From Streptomyces fragilis (lineage in GTDB: Bacteria > Actinomycetota > Actinomycetes > Streptomycetales > Streptomycetaceae), in assembly GCF_003112515.1 (NCBI RefSeq), contig NZ_BEVZ01000004.1, positions 372,001-436,000 on the forward strand: DNA of 64,000 bases, read 5' to 3'. Of this stretch, positions 17,435 through 24,866 are shown in pieces. Made by a program: the position numbers and the translations under genes. The notes beneath the pieces were generated by a model. That model was not told the DNA's origin, made no database searches, and saw nothing but the letters and a program-made list of their open reading frames with translations. Every line of letters begins with the position of its first letter. Within the stretch, counting starts at the first letter, position 1.

Positions 17435-17659
17435 TTGGCAAGGAAAGCGAACGGCCTGGAGATGGAGGGCACCGTCGTCGAGTGCCTGCGCAACGCCACC
17501 TTCACGGTGGAGCTGCAGAACGGGCACCAGGTGCTCGCGCACATCAGCGGGAAGATCCGCAAGAACCACATCCGGATCCTCCCCTTCGACCGCGTGCTCG
17601 TGGAACTGAGCCCGTACGACCTGAGCCGGGGGCGGATCCTCTTCCGGTACCGCAACTGA
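17435..17659 (+). CDS. infA: Translation initiation factor IF-1 (paralogue)
   Basis: A 74-residue S1/OB-fold protein that binds the A site of the 30S subunit. [40 protein letters not shown] and [17 protein letters not shown] match IF-1 over its full length. The TTG at 17435 is chosen because it gives [12 protein letters not shown], aligning with the usual MAK...EMQG start; an internal ATG (17462) would cut off nine residues. It stands alone, not in the ribosomal protein operon with rpmJ, so it is probably an extra copy, as several Streptomyces have. Confidence 0.9.
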   Translation: MARKANGLEMEGTVVECLRNATFTVELQNGHQVLAHISGKIRKNHIRILPFDRVLVELSPYDLSRGRILFRYRN

Positions 17660-18242
17660 GCCCCGCGCGGCGCGTGCCCCGGGCTTCCACTCCGGCCCGG
17701 GCGCACGCCCGTCCGGGCCCGGGCGCGCGCCGCGGCCGTCCCGGGCGCGGGCCGCAACTCTCGCGGCGGACAACGGCGTTGACCGCCATCCGCAGCTCGA
17801 CGCCGACGGCGTTGGTCCCGCGCACGGCGGGATCGGCGCCGCCACCGACGGCCGCGTTGTTCACCACGAGGTCCAGCGGCCCCTCACCGACCGCCGCGCA
17901 CATCCGCCGGACCGCCGCGTGGTCGGACAGGTCGCACTCGACGACCAGCGGGGCGGGAGCGCCCATCGCCTCCGCGGCCGCCACCAGCTCCTTCACCCGC
18001 ACCTCGGCGCGCACCGGCAGCACCAGCCGCCGGGCCCGTCGCGCGAGCCCCACGAGCAGGCCCTCGACGCGCGGGCCCGCGAGCGCGTGGTCGCGTGGCT
18101 GGAGGAGGCGGCCGGGCGAGCGGCGAGACGACGGCGCCCGGCCGGCCCGGCCGACCGGCCCCTGGCCTCGTTCAGCATGACGGCACCACCCGGCCGGCCC
18201 GATCCTGACATCGCAGCGCGAGACGGCAACGCCCGGCCGCCC
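17660..18242. other. Gene-poor region holding an SDR remnant
   Basis: 583 bases. Apart from the SDR-like fragment on the minus strand (see 17782-18053), open frames in this stretch have no recognisable protein. High G+C gives many spurious open frames. Confidence 0.55.
17782..18053 (-). pseudogene. Remnant of a short-chain dehydrogenase/reductase
   Basis: On the minus strand one frame reads RRLVLPVRAEVRV, then PLVVECDLSDHAAVRRM, LDLVVNNAAVGGG and VELRMAVNAVV. These match the beta2 to beta4 section of an SDR Rossmann domain (the NNAxxGG motif is intact). The TGxxxGxG cofactor loop upstream and the YxxxK active site downstream are missing, and the frame changes to low-complexity Arg/Gly/Pro text on both sides. 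I read it as a decayed gene truncated at both ends. Confidence 0.65.
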
Positions 18243-19031
18243 CTACCCCCCGGCCTCGATCAGCGTCGCGAACGAGTCCAGCACCCGGTGCAGCCCGAAG
18301 GTGTACGCGTGGTCCGGGTCGTGCGCGCTGCCGTGGGCCTCGCCGGCGGCAGTGCCGACGCGTGAGGCGAGGGGGTAGACGGCGGGGTCGAGGACCTGGG
18401 CCAGCAGAGGGGCGTTGGCCTCCCACCACTCCTGCTCGTCCATGCCCCCGTCTGCCCCGGCGGCCCGCGCGGCGGCGGCCGTGCGGGCGTTCGCCTGGAC
18501 GAAGGCGAGCAGGTGGGTGAGGCAGTCGTCCATGGTGACGTCGTCCAGGCCCAGCCCGTCGAACGCGGCGAGCTCGTGCTCGTACTTCGCCATCTGCCCC
18601 GGGCCGAGTGGCGGCCGGACGGTCGAGACGGCGGCGGCCCAGGGGTGGCGGGTGAACAGGGCGCGGTTCTCGTCGGCGACCGCGGTCACCCTTTCCCGCC
18701 AGGGACGCCCGGCGGTGTCCGCGCGCGGCATCCGGGCGTAGGCGGCGTCCAGCATCAGGTCGAGCAGTTCGGCCTTGCCGGGGACGTAGGTGTAGAGGGT
18801 CATCGGGACGACGCCCAGGTCACCGGCCACCCGGCGCATGGTGAGCGCGTCCAGCCCTTCGGCGTCGGCGAGCCGCGTCGCGGTGTCCACCACGGCGTCG
18901 ACGCTCAGTGCCCGGCGGGGACCGCGGCGGGTTCCGGCGGGCTCGTCGGCCCTCAGTTCCCCCAGGGCGTCGCGCCACAGCAGGCGCAGAGTGCTGGCGG
19001 GATCGCCCGCGCTGGTTCGTTCGGTCGGCAT
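18243..19031 (-). CDS. TetR family transcriptional regulator
   Basis: A 262-residue repressor with an N-terminal TetR helix-turn-helix (residues about 34-80: AVVDTATRLADAEGLDALTMRRVAGDLGVVPMTLYTYVPGKAELLDLML) and a C-terminal ligand domain of the TetR_C type used for drug or small-molecule sensing. The ATG at 19031 is preferred over longer versions, which would translate the operator. It is divergent from a VOC-family gene, and the two share a 37-bp imperfect palindrome, so it probably represses both. The ligand is unknown. Confidence 0.9.
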   Translation of the reverse strand: MPTERTSAGDPASTLRLLWRDALGELRADEPAGTRRGPRRALSVDAVVDTATRLADAEGLDALTMRRVAGDLGVVPMTLYTYVPGKAELLDLMLDAAYARMPRADTAGRPWRERVTAVADENRALFTRHPWAAAVSTVRPPLGPGQMAKYEHELAAFDGLGLDDVTMDDCLTHLLAFVQANARTAAAARAAGADGGMDEQEWWEANAPLLAQVLDPAVYPLASRVGTAAGEAHGSAHDPDHAYTFGLHRVLDSFATLIEAGG

Positions 19032-19054
19032 GGAGTCGATTTTCCCCGCACAAC

Positions 19055-19091
19055 TTCTCTGAACGCTGTACAATATACAACGTACAGAGAA
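19055..19091. promoter_or_regulatory. Palindromic operator between tetR-like and VOC genes
   Basis: A 37-bp imperfect palindrome beginning TTCTCTG, with an ACG-N-TGTA core, and ending CAGAGAA. The two halves match at roughly three quarters of positions. It lies 23 bases from the regulator start and 45 from the VOC start, as expected for a TetR operator controlling both. Confidence 0.7.
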
Positions 19092-19136
19092 CGCGGGCCG
19101 GTCCACCGGCCCCGTCGGGACCGCTCAGGAGGCCTC

Positions 19137-19526
19137 ATGAAGATCACCGCGTGCGCCGTATCGCTCAACGTCGAGGACGTCGTCGCCTCCAGCGCCTTCC
19201 TCCAGGACCACTTCGGCTTCGTCGAGAAGATGGCCGCCGACGGGTTCGTCTCCCTCGCGAGGGAGGACGTCTCCGTGAACGTGATCTTCCTGCGCAGGGG
19301 CCTGGAGACCCTGCCGGCCGACCAGCGCGACGACCACGCGCAGGGCCTGATCCTGGCCTTCGAGGTCGACGACCTGGAGGGGGAGCTGGCGCGCCTGACC
19401 GACGCGGGGGTGCCGATCACCATGCCGCTGACCGTGGAGGAGTGGGGCGAGCGCGCCTTCCAGGTCCGCGACCCGAACGGGGTCATCGTCCAGCTCGTCG
19501 ACTGGAAGGGCGGCGCGGCCGCCTGA
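19137..19526 (+). CDS. VOC family (glyoxalase/dioxygenase-fold) protein
   Basis: A 129-residue vicinal-oxygen-chelate protein with two beta-alpha-beta-beta-beta modules (FLQDHFGFVEKMAADGFVSLA, then EVDDLEGELARLTDAGVPI and FQVRDPNGVIVQLVDW). The second metal ligand position (VQLVDW) has no Glu where metal-binding members carry one, so it may be a binding or resistance protein rather than an enzyme. GGAGG lies 6 bases before the ATG. It is divergent from the TetR regulator and ended by a strong terminator. Confidence 0.85.
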   Translation: MKITACAVSLNVEDVVASSAFLQDHFGFVEKMAADGFVSLAREDVSVNVIFLRRGLETLPADQRDDHAQGLILAFEVDDLEGELARLTDAGVPITMPLTVEEWGERAFQVRDPNGVIVQLVDWKGGAAA

Positions 19527-19852
19527 TCCGCCCCGGAATGGGGGCTCGGCGGTGAGGTGCCCCATAGGACCCAGGTCACCTCCTAAGGCGCTTAGTGGTA
19601 CGGGTGCGGGGCGCCGCGACAGCGGTACGCGCAGGTGGGGCCGGCTCACACCGGCCCCACCTGCGCGTTTCCGTTTCGTCCCGCTTTCATGTGTTCTGAG
19701 ACGTTAAGGCATGGCAAGCATGTACGTACGAAGAACCTTCGTAGATCACACCTTTGTCAGGCGGCTCGGGGTCCGGTTACCAATGAACCCGTCGCCGGGC
19801 ACCGTCCTGGTTCACCGGCGGCAGTCCCGATCTCCGAGCCAAAGGGTTCCGC
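19527..19852. other. Terminator and upstream region of the M23 peptidase gene
   Basis: After the VOC gene comes a very strong hairpin (19628-19667), then an A/T-richer stretch with a perfect 7-bp hairpin TACGAAG-AAC-CTTCGTA (19727-19743) and a structured leader up to the start at 19853. A cyclic-di-AMP riboswitch, common before Streptomyces cell-wall hydrolase genes, was looked for, but its conserved blocks are not present. Confidence 0.5.
19628..19667 (+). terminator. Rho-independent terminator after the VOC gene
   Basis: Perfect 17-bp stem (CGCGCAGGTGGGGCCGG at 19628-19644) with a CTCACA loop, followed by TTTCCGTTT. Confidence 0.9.
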
Positions 19853-20461
19853 ATGTTCCAGCGCGTCTCGCTCCGCACGACCGGTACCTCCGCCCTCCGC
19901 ACCCGCGCCGCCGTCCTGGCGGCCGGCATGGGAGCCTCGGTGGTGCTGGGTGCCGGAGTCGCGACTGCTGCCGGCGCCCCCGAGGCGGCCGGCGCGGCCA
20001 CCGGCGTCCACACCGTCGCCGAGGCCAAGAAGGCCGCCAAGCCGAGCTGGGTCGACCCGGTCCAGCACTACAAGCTATCCGCCAGCTTCGCGCAGAACGG
20101 CGGCATGTGGGCGCACAAGCACTCCGGCCAGGACTTCGCCGTCCCGACCGGCACCAAGGTCTTCGCCGCCCACGAGGGCACCGTCGTCAAGGCCGGCAGC
20201 TGGGGCGCCGGTGACGGCCCCGCCTACGGCAACGCCGTCGTCATCAAGCACGGCAACGGCACCTACTCGCAGTACGCCCACCTCTCCAAGATCCAGGTGA
20301 GCGTCGGCGAGAAGGTGAACACCGGCGAGCAGATCGCCCTGTCCGGCAACACCGGCAACTCCAGCGGTCCCCACCTGCACTTCGAGATCCGCACGACCGC
20401 CAACTACGGTTCGGCCGTCGACCCGGCCAAGTTCCTCGCCACCAAGGGCGTGAAGATCTGA
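19853..20461 (+). CDS. Secreted M23 family metallopeptidase
   Basis: A 202-residue secreted endopeptidase that should cut peptidoglycan cross-bridges. The signal peptide covers about residues 1-41 (ending ATAAGA). The LytM domain has all zinc and catalytic residues: His90 and Asp94 in HKHSGQDF, His143 in YAHLS, and His176 in HLHFE. No LysM or other cell-wall anchor is present, so it is a single-domain hydrolase. ATG at 19853 follows a long leader. A terminator follows at 20527. Confidence 0.93.
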   Translation: MFQRVSLRTTGTSALRTRAAVLAAGMGASVVLGAGVATAAGAPEAAGAATGVHTVAEAKKAAKPSWVDPVQHYKLSASFAQNGGMWAHKHSGQDFAVPTGTKVFAAHEGTVVKAGSWGAGDGPAYGNAVVIKHGNGTYSQYAHLSKIQVSVGEKVNTGEQIALSGNTGNSSGPHLHFEIRTTANYGSAVDPAKFLATKGVKI

Positions 20462-20526
20462 CCGGTCGTCCCACCGGCCGCGGATGCGTCCCCTCACGGA
20501 GGCATCGCCGCAGCACGTGAACGACA

Positions 20527-20552
20527 GGCCCTCCGGCACCCGCCGGGGGGCC
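20527..20552 (+). terminator. Terminator after the M23 gene
   Basis: Eleven-pair stem GGCCCTCCGGC (one G-U pair), ACCC loop, complement, then TTT. Confidence 0.75.
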
Positions 20553-20645
20553 TTTCGCGTGCCCCGGCGGCGGACGAACCCCTCCCCCGGCCGTTCCGGG
20601 CACAATTCACAGGAACAAGGTCCTCCCCAGTTGCCCCGTCGGGCG

Positions 20646-20651
20646 CATACT
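20646..20651 (+). promoter_or_regulatory. -10-like hexamer before 20659
   Basis: CATACT, 7 bases before the ATG at 20659 and no ribosome-binding site; consistent with a leaderless start. Confidence 0.4.
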
Positions 20652-20658
20652 GGCAGTA

Positions 20659-20880
20659 ATGACAAAGTCAGCAGCACCTAAACGTCATCTGCCGACCAGC
20701 CCCTTCAAGGCTCCGGTCGCGCCTCCCCTCAAGCACTTCGCCGTGGGCGACCGGGTCACGCACGACCTGTTCGGTCTCGGCCGGGTGATCGGCATCGAGG
20801 ACGGGATCGCCGCGCTGGTGGACTTCGGTCCGACCCAGGAGCGGATCCTGAGCCCGTACGCCAAGATGAGCAAGCTCTAG
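20659..20880 (+). CDS. Conserved hypothetical protein, 73 residues
   Basis: A small basic protein with an SH3/Tudor-like strand pattern in the second half: FAVGDRVTHDLFGLGRVIGIEDGIAALVDFGPTQERI, similar to the RNA- or protein-binding CarD/UvrD-C-like barrels. No membrane segment. It is widely present in Streptomyces in my recollection, with no function known to me. The start is supported by the -10-like hexamer 7 bases upstream. A perfect hairpin follows at 20949. Confidence 0.75.
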   Translation: MTKSAAPKRHLPTSPFKAPVAPPLKHFAVGDRVTHDLFGLGRVIGIEDGIAALVDFGPTQERILSPYAKMSKL

Positions 20881-20948
20881 ACCTGCGCCTCCGCGCCGTC
20901 GTCACGCCTGGCCCCGGCCACGGCCGGCCGGCCGGCTGCCACGACACC

Positions 20949-20974
20949 CGGGCCCGCGGTTTCCCGCGGGCCCG
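20949..20974 (+). terminator. Hairpin between 20659 gene and the ATC-start ORF
   Basis: Perfect 11-bp stem CGGGCCCGCGG (20949-20959) with TTTC loop and complement (20964-20974). No T-run follows. It may end the 20659 transcript or fold in a leader of the next small ORF. Confidence 0.6.
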
Positions 20975-20996
20975 TCACCGAACGGAAGTACCCCTC

Positions 20997-21182
20997 ATCG
21001 AACTCTCCTCGCTGTTCTCCGCCCCGGACGGGGCGTCCCAGCAGCACCGCACCGCCGCCGTCCCGTCACCCCCTCCGGTGACCCAGCCGTTCCAGGCCCC
21101 CGACTTCGGGGAGGACGAGACGGCGTGGCTCGACGACGCGCAGCACTTCGCCCCGGAGGCTTGGGCGGCTCCGCAGAACTGA
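20997..21182 (+). CDS. Putative 61-residue protein with ATC start codon
   Basis: From ATC at 20997 the frame is ELSSLFSAPDGASQQ, then acidic and aromatic residues ending FAPEAWAAPQN, with regular Streptomyces codon use to a TGA at 21182. GGAAG ends 8 bases before the ATC, a good ribosome-binding site, but no ATG, GTG or TTG exists in frame nearby. The frame stays open upstream through the 20949 hairpin, though its text there looks random. Either translation begins at a rare ATC codon or the ORF is not expressed. Function unknown. Confidence 0.4.
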   Translation: MELSSLFSAPDGASQQHRTAAVPSPPPVTQPFQAPDFGEDETAWLDDAQHFAPEAWAAPQN

Positions 21183-21193
21183 CTCCGGACCGG

Positions 21194-21415
21194 CTAGTTC
21201 CGGGCCGCCCGGCGGGAGACGCCGCGGCCCGGGCCGCGGGCGGCACGGCGGTCCTGGCGGGCCCGGCGGACGGCGGCCGCCCACAGCAGGAGCGAGCCCG
21301 CCACCACCGCGACGGTGAAGACCAGCACGAGCCGGTCGAGACGGTCGGCCTTGCTCATCACGTAGATCAGGCCGCCGAACGCGGCGAGGATCCCGAAGCC
21401 CTTGAGCGAGTTCAT
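21194..21415 (-). CDS. Small membrane protein (73 residues)
   Basis: Two hydrophobic helices (about residues 6-21 and 28-47) are followed by an Arg-rich tail; MNSLKGFGILAAFGGLIYVMSKADRL is the N-terminus. It is on the same strand and 20 bases downstream of the GT2 gene, so it is likely cotranscribed and may assist it, for example as an accessory subunit of the glycosyltransferase. I know no family for it. Confidence 0.6.
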   Translation of the reverse strand: MNSLKGFGILAAFGGLIYVMSKADRLDRLVLVFTVAVVAGSLLLWAAAVRRARQDRRAARGPGRGVSRRAARN

Positions 21416-21435
21416 GGTTCTGCTTGCCTTTGTGG

Positions 21436-22629
21436 TTACTTCCACGCCGAAACGCGGGTCACGTACGACTTGACGACGGAGGAGAGCAGCCAGTAGGCGC
21501 GGACCAGCATGTAGACCAGCTCCGGCAGCAGCAGCGCCTCGACGAGCATCGCCTTCCAGCCAAGGTTCCTGACCCGCAGGGCGGGATGGAGGAGCCAGAA
21601 GGCAAGGAGGACGACCAGCAACGGGTTGTCCGAGAAGCCCTGGCGGGCGACGACGATCATCTGGGTGGTGCCGTAGCCCAGGATGTACGAGAGGCCGAGG
21701 AGGCCCAGCACCAGCGTGGCGATGGTGTGCCAGGTGAACTTCGTCCACCCGCGGTAGCGCAGGGTGTCCACGGTCCCCCGGCTCCACCGCTCGCGCTGCT
21801 GGATCAGTTCGCGCAGGGTCGGCATGAGGTCGGTGTAGGCGATGCAGAGCTGGTTGGCGGTGACCTTCCAGCCGGACTCCTTGAGCGCCAGGGTGGTCTC
21901 GTAGTCCTCGACGAGGTTGCGGTGGTCCTCCCAGAACACCGCGCCCCGCCAGTCCAGCAGGCTCTGCAGGGCCTCCGCCCGGTAGAAGGAGCCGGCTCCC
22001 GCCATGGTGTGGACGTCCTTGCGGAAACGACCGTTGGCGGCGCGGGCGTACTCGATGATCTGCATGCCGAGCAGGTAGCGCTGCCAGGGGCTGCGCCACA
22101 GACCGGTGCGGCCCAGGCAGGCGGCGCTGACGCCGCCGAGCTCCGGGTCGGAGGCGAGGACGTTGCGGGCCCGCTCGATGAACCGGGGGTGGAGCTCGGT
22201 GTCGGCGTCCATCACCAGGACGTGCCCCACCGCCCCGGTGAGCCGGCCGCCGACCGCGTCCCGCAGCCAGCGCAGGCCGAGGTTGAGGGCGCCTGCCTTC
22301 TTGTGCGGGTTGTTCTCGAAGTTGAGGACGACGGTGAGGGGCGAGGTCACCTCGTCGGCGAACTGCTGGGCGAACTCCATCGTGCGGTCGGTGGAGTTGT
22401 TGACCACCACGATGATCAGGTCGGGACGGCGGGTCTGCGCCGCGAGGGAGTCCAGCGACATGAGGACGCCGACCTCCTCGTTGCGCGCGGGGACGATGAC
22501 GACCGTCTCGTACAGCAGCTCGGTCAGCACGCCGCCGACGGAATGCCCGGCGGCCCTACCTCTGCGGTGCCGGCTGCGCGCCCCGTTCCCCGACCCCCCG
22601 CGCACACGGCGCGCCGCAGTGACTGACAC
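21436..22629 (-). CDS. Membrane glycosyltransferase family 2 (cellulose/chitin-synthase-like)
   Basis: A 397-residue processive-type GT2. The nucleotide-sugar domain has VIVPARNEE, the D-x-D motif MDADTE, a later acceptor motif of the ED type, and the QxxRW motif (QQRERW) that marks processive beta-glycan synthases. C-terminal membrane helices follow (from about residue 278). It resembles PgaC/cellulose-synthase catalytic subunits but lacks a PilZ domain, so cyclic-di-GMP control is not visible. GTG at 22629 is preferred because a GGAGAG site is 3-5 bases upstream; the GTG at 22641 is possible. The product polysaccharide is unknown. Confidence 0.88.
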   Translation of the reverse strand: MSVTAARRVRGGSGNGARSRHRRGRAAGHSVGGVLTELLYETVVIVPARNEEVGVLMSLDSLAAQTRRPDLIIVVVNNSTDRTMEFAQQFADEVTSPLTVVLNFENNPHKKAGALNLGLRWLRDAVGGRLTGAVGHVLVMDADTELHPRFIERARNVLASDPELGGVSAACLGRTGLWRSPWQRYLLGMQIIEYARAANGRFRKDVHTMAGAGSFYRAEALQSLLDWRGAVFWEDHRNLVEDYETTLALKESGWKVTANQLCIAYTDLMPTLRELIQQRERWSRGTVDTLRYRGWTKFTWHTIATLVLGLLGLSYILGYGTTQMIVVARQGFSDNPLLVVLLAFWLLHPALRVRNLGWKAMLVEALLLPELVYMLVRAYWLLSSVVKSYVTRVSAWK

Positions 22630-22984
22630 AGCCTCTCCCACCCCAGGTCAACACGTGATCGGCTCGCACGATGTGACGATTACGTGAAAGCTAAACCAAA
22701 TTACCTTACCTTTCTGAATATCGACCCTCGAAGGTCGCGGGATGCCACATCCTGGACGGGTCGTCCCGGGTCCGGGAGCCGGACTCCGCCCCGACGCCGC
22801 GAACCCGACCGGGATCAATGCGGGCAATCACGGCGCTCGGACAGAACGTCGGGTGACTGACGCCATATTCGACGGGTGCTCTTTTCCGCCACGGTTAGGA
22901 TGGCGCGGTCGCGCAGATGTGCGGATCAAGCGGGCATCTCGTCCCGCCGCTCCTGCCGCCCCCGCAGTCTGCCGAGGAGTCCCC
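22630..22984. other. Divergent A/T-rich promoter region of the GT2 and CBM3-GH16 genes
   Basis: 355 bases with a notable A/T-rich patch (about 22676-22730) unlike the surrounding sequence, consistent with a divergent promoter or a protein-binding site. On the plus side a TAGGAT hexamer (22896-22901) lies 83 bases before the 22985 start. No gene seen. Confidence 0.55.
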
Positions 22985-24493
22985 GTGAGCCGCCGCCGCC
23001 CGCACCCCCGTCGCCGTCGAGGGACGCGAGGACGGCTGTCGCCGGCGCTCGTGGTGACGGCCGTGCTCGCCTCCCTGGTGGGTGCCGGGATCTTCCTGGT
23101 CCCGACGCTGCGCGCGGACGGGGAGGACGCCGCCGAGCTGACCGTCCGCTACCGCACCGCCCCCGCCGCACGGGCGGAGGTCGCGGCGCCGTGGCTCGAG
23201 GTGGTCAACACCTCGGACCGGAACGTGCGGCTCTCCGACGTGGTGCTGCGGTACCACTTCCGGGTCGACGACGGGGCCGAGGACCCGGCGAAGGGCGCGA
23301 CGGGCGACACGACGGGCCACAGGGGGGACGGCGCGGGGTACGGCGCCAACTGCGTGCGGAGTTCGGTGGACTGTTCGCTGATCACCCGGCGCTTCGGGAC
23401 GGCGGAAGGGGGACTGCGTCACCTGGAGGCCGGTTTCTCCCCCTCCGCCGGCACGCTGCGTCCCGGCGAGTCGAGCAAGGGCATCGGCCTGCAGCTGTAC
23501 CGCCTGGACCACGGCGAGCTGGACCAGACGGACGACCCGTCGTACGACGCCGCCCTCACCCGGTACGCGCCCTCCCGCAAGGTGAGCGCGTACCTGCGCG
23601 GCAAGCTGGTCTGGGGCGACGAGCCCGGCCGTGTGCCCGCTCCCGCCCCGGACGGCTCGGCGGGCACGGCCGGCGATCCGCCGGACGGTGTCCTCTTCGA
23701 CGACTTCCACTACACGGGTCCCGCCGACCCCGCCCTCGCGGCGGGCGGCTGGCAGGTCCGCACCGGCGCGGGCGGTCCCGGGATCAAGGGCACTTGGACC
23801 AGGTCGGGCATCGCCTTCCCCGCCGAGTCGCCGGGAACGGGCGACGGTGGGAGCGCCGGTCCGGTGTCCGACCAGGTGCTGCGGCTGCGTGCCGGGACGG
23901 ACGGATCCGTGGACGGCACCCGCCAGGCGGAGATCCACACCGGCCCCAATTTCCGCACCGGCACCCTCGCCGCGCGCGTCCGCTTCAGCGACCGGCCCGC
24001 CGAGGGACACGACGGCGACCACATCAGCCAGGCCTTCTTCGCCATCTCGCCGAACCAGCGGTCGCGGGAGTACAGCGAACTCGACTACGAGTACCTGCCG
24101 AACGGCGGCTGGGGAGCACTCGGCCCGCGCCTGGACACCACGAGCTGGCGCGACGTCGACGCCGGCGACCGGGTGACCCGCGCGACCGTCGAGAAGCTGG
24201 GCGACGACTGGCACACCCTGATGATCACGGCCGTGGACGGGACGACGGAGTACTCGGTGGACGGCCGTGTCCTGTTCCGCACGGACGCCGCGTACTTCCC
24301 GCGCGAGGCGATGGGCGTGCACTTCAGCGCGTGGTTCGTCGACCTGCCGTTCCAGGACGCCGGGCGCGCCTGGGACATGGAGGTCGACTGGCTCTACCTC
24401 GCCGAGGACCGCGAGGTGTCCCTGAAGGACGTGCGCCGGCAGGTCCGGGACCTCTCCGGCGCGGGCAGCGGGTACGTCGACACCCTGGGCTGA
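22985..24493 (+). CDS. Secreted CBM3 plus GH16-type beta-glucan protein
   Basis: A 502-residue protein. An N-terminal signal/anchor helix (about residues 18-41) precedes a CBM3-like cellulose-binding domain (about 47-220) with YRTA, WLEVVNTSDRNVRLSDVVLRYHF and the SVDC segment. A Gly/Pro-rich linker leads to a concanavalin-fold domain with the GH16 active-site signature SELDYEY (Glu365, Asp367, Glu369). It should hydrolyse or bind beta-1,3/1,4-glucans. The GTG at 22985 follows GAGGAG by 5 bases. It is divergent from the GT2 gene, suggesting polysaccharide synthesis and remodelling by one locus. Confidence 0.82.
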   Translation: MSRRRPHPRRRRGTRGRLSPALVVTAVLASLVGAGIFLVPTLRADGEDAAELTVRYRTAPAARAEVAAPWLEVVNTSDRNVRLSDVVLRYHFRVDDGAEDPAKGATGDTTGHRGDGAGYGANCVRSSVDCSLITRRFGTAEGGLRHLEAGFSPSAGTLRPGESSKGIGLQLYRLDHGELDQTDDPSYDAALTRYAPSRKVSAYLRGKLVWGDEPGRVPAPAPDGSAGTAGDPPDGVLFDDFHYTGPADPALAAGGWQVRTGAGGPGIKGTWTRSGIAFPAESPGTGDGGSAGPVSDQVLRLRAGTDGSVDGTRQAEIHTGPNFRTGTLAARVRFSDRPAEGHDGDHISQAFFAISPNQRSREYSELDYEYLPNGGWGALGPRLDTTSWRDVDAGDRVTRATVEKLGDDWHTLMITAVDGTTEYSVDGRVLFRTDAAYFPREAMGVHFSAWFVDLPFQDAGRAWDMEVDWLYLAEDREVSLKDVRRQVRDLSGAGSGYVDTLG

Positions 24494-24638
24494 CATACGC
24501 GACGGCCGCGACGGCCGCGTCGGCCCTCAGGTGCGGTGAGGCCGGTACCGGGCCGCCGAGCGGTGGGTGACACCATCGGCTGCGGGCGTGCGGTGGCCGC
24601 GCGTCCGCGACGAGTACCTGCGAGAGGGGCCCGGCGTC

Positions 24639-24866
24639 GTGCCGCACGTGATCATCAAGCATTTCCCCAAGGACCTCGACGACGAGACCCGCGCACGGCT
24701 GGCGGCCCGGGTCTCGGAGGCGGTGCAGGAGGCGTTCGGGGTGCGGCAGGGGGCCGTGTCGATCGGGCTGGAGCCGGTCGGGCGCGACGACTGGGACACC
24801 GAGGTGTACCAGCCGGAGATCGCGGGGCGGCAGGACCGGCTCATCCAGTTCCCGGACTACGGGTAG
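24639..24866 (+). CDS. 4-oxalocrotonate-tautomerase-like protein (PptA type)
   Basis: A 75-residue tautomerase-fold protein. After Met removal Pro1 (MPHVIIKHFP) is the general base and the RARLAARVSEAV helix and VSIGLEPVGRDDW strand match the family. Members isomerise enol/keto bonds in aromatic degradation or dehalogenation; the substrate is not predictable. The GTG at 24639 is decided by the requirement for Met-Pro; an upstream start at 24567 would add 24 residues and bury Pro1. The gene overlaps the convergent lipoprotein gene by 10 bases. Confidence 0.9.
   Translation: MPHVIIKHFPKDLDDETRARLAARVSEAVQEAFGVRQGAVSIGLEPVGRDDWDTEVYQPEIAGRQDRLIQFPDYG

Noticed and set aside
19668..19852. Cyclic-di-AMP (ydaO) riboswitch before the M23 gene
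   Set aside because: The leader is structured, but the conserved blocks I would expect for this riboswitch are not present.
24567..24638. Longer N-terminus for the tautomerase
   Set aside because: Would bury the catalytic Pro1 that must follow the initiator Met.
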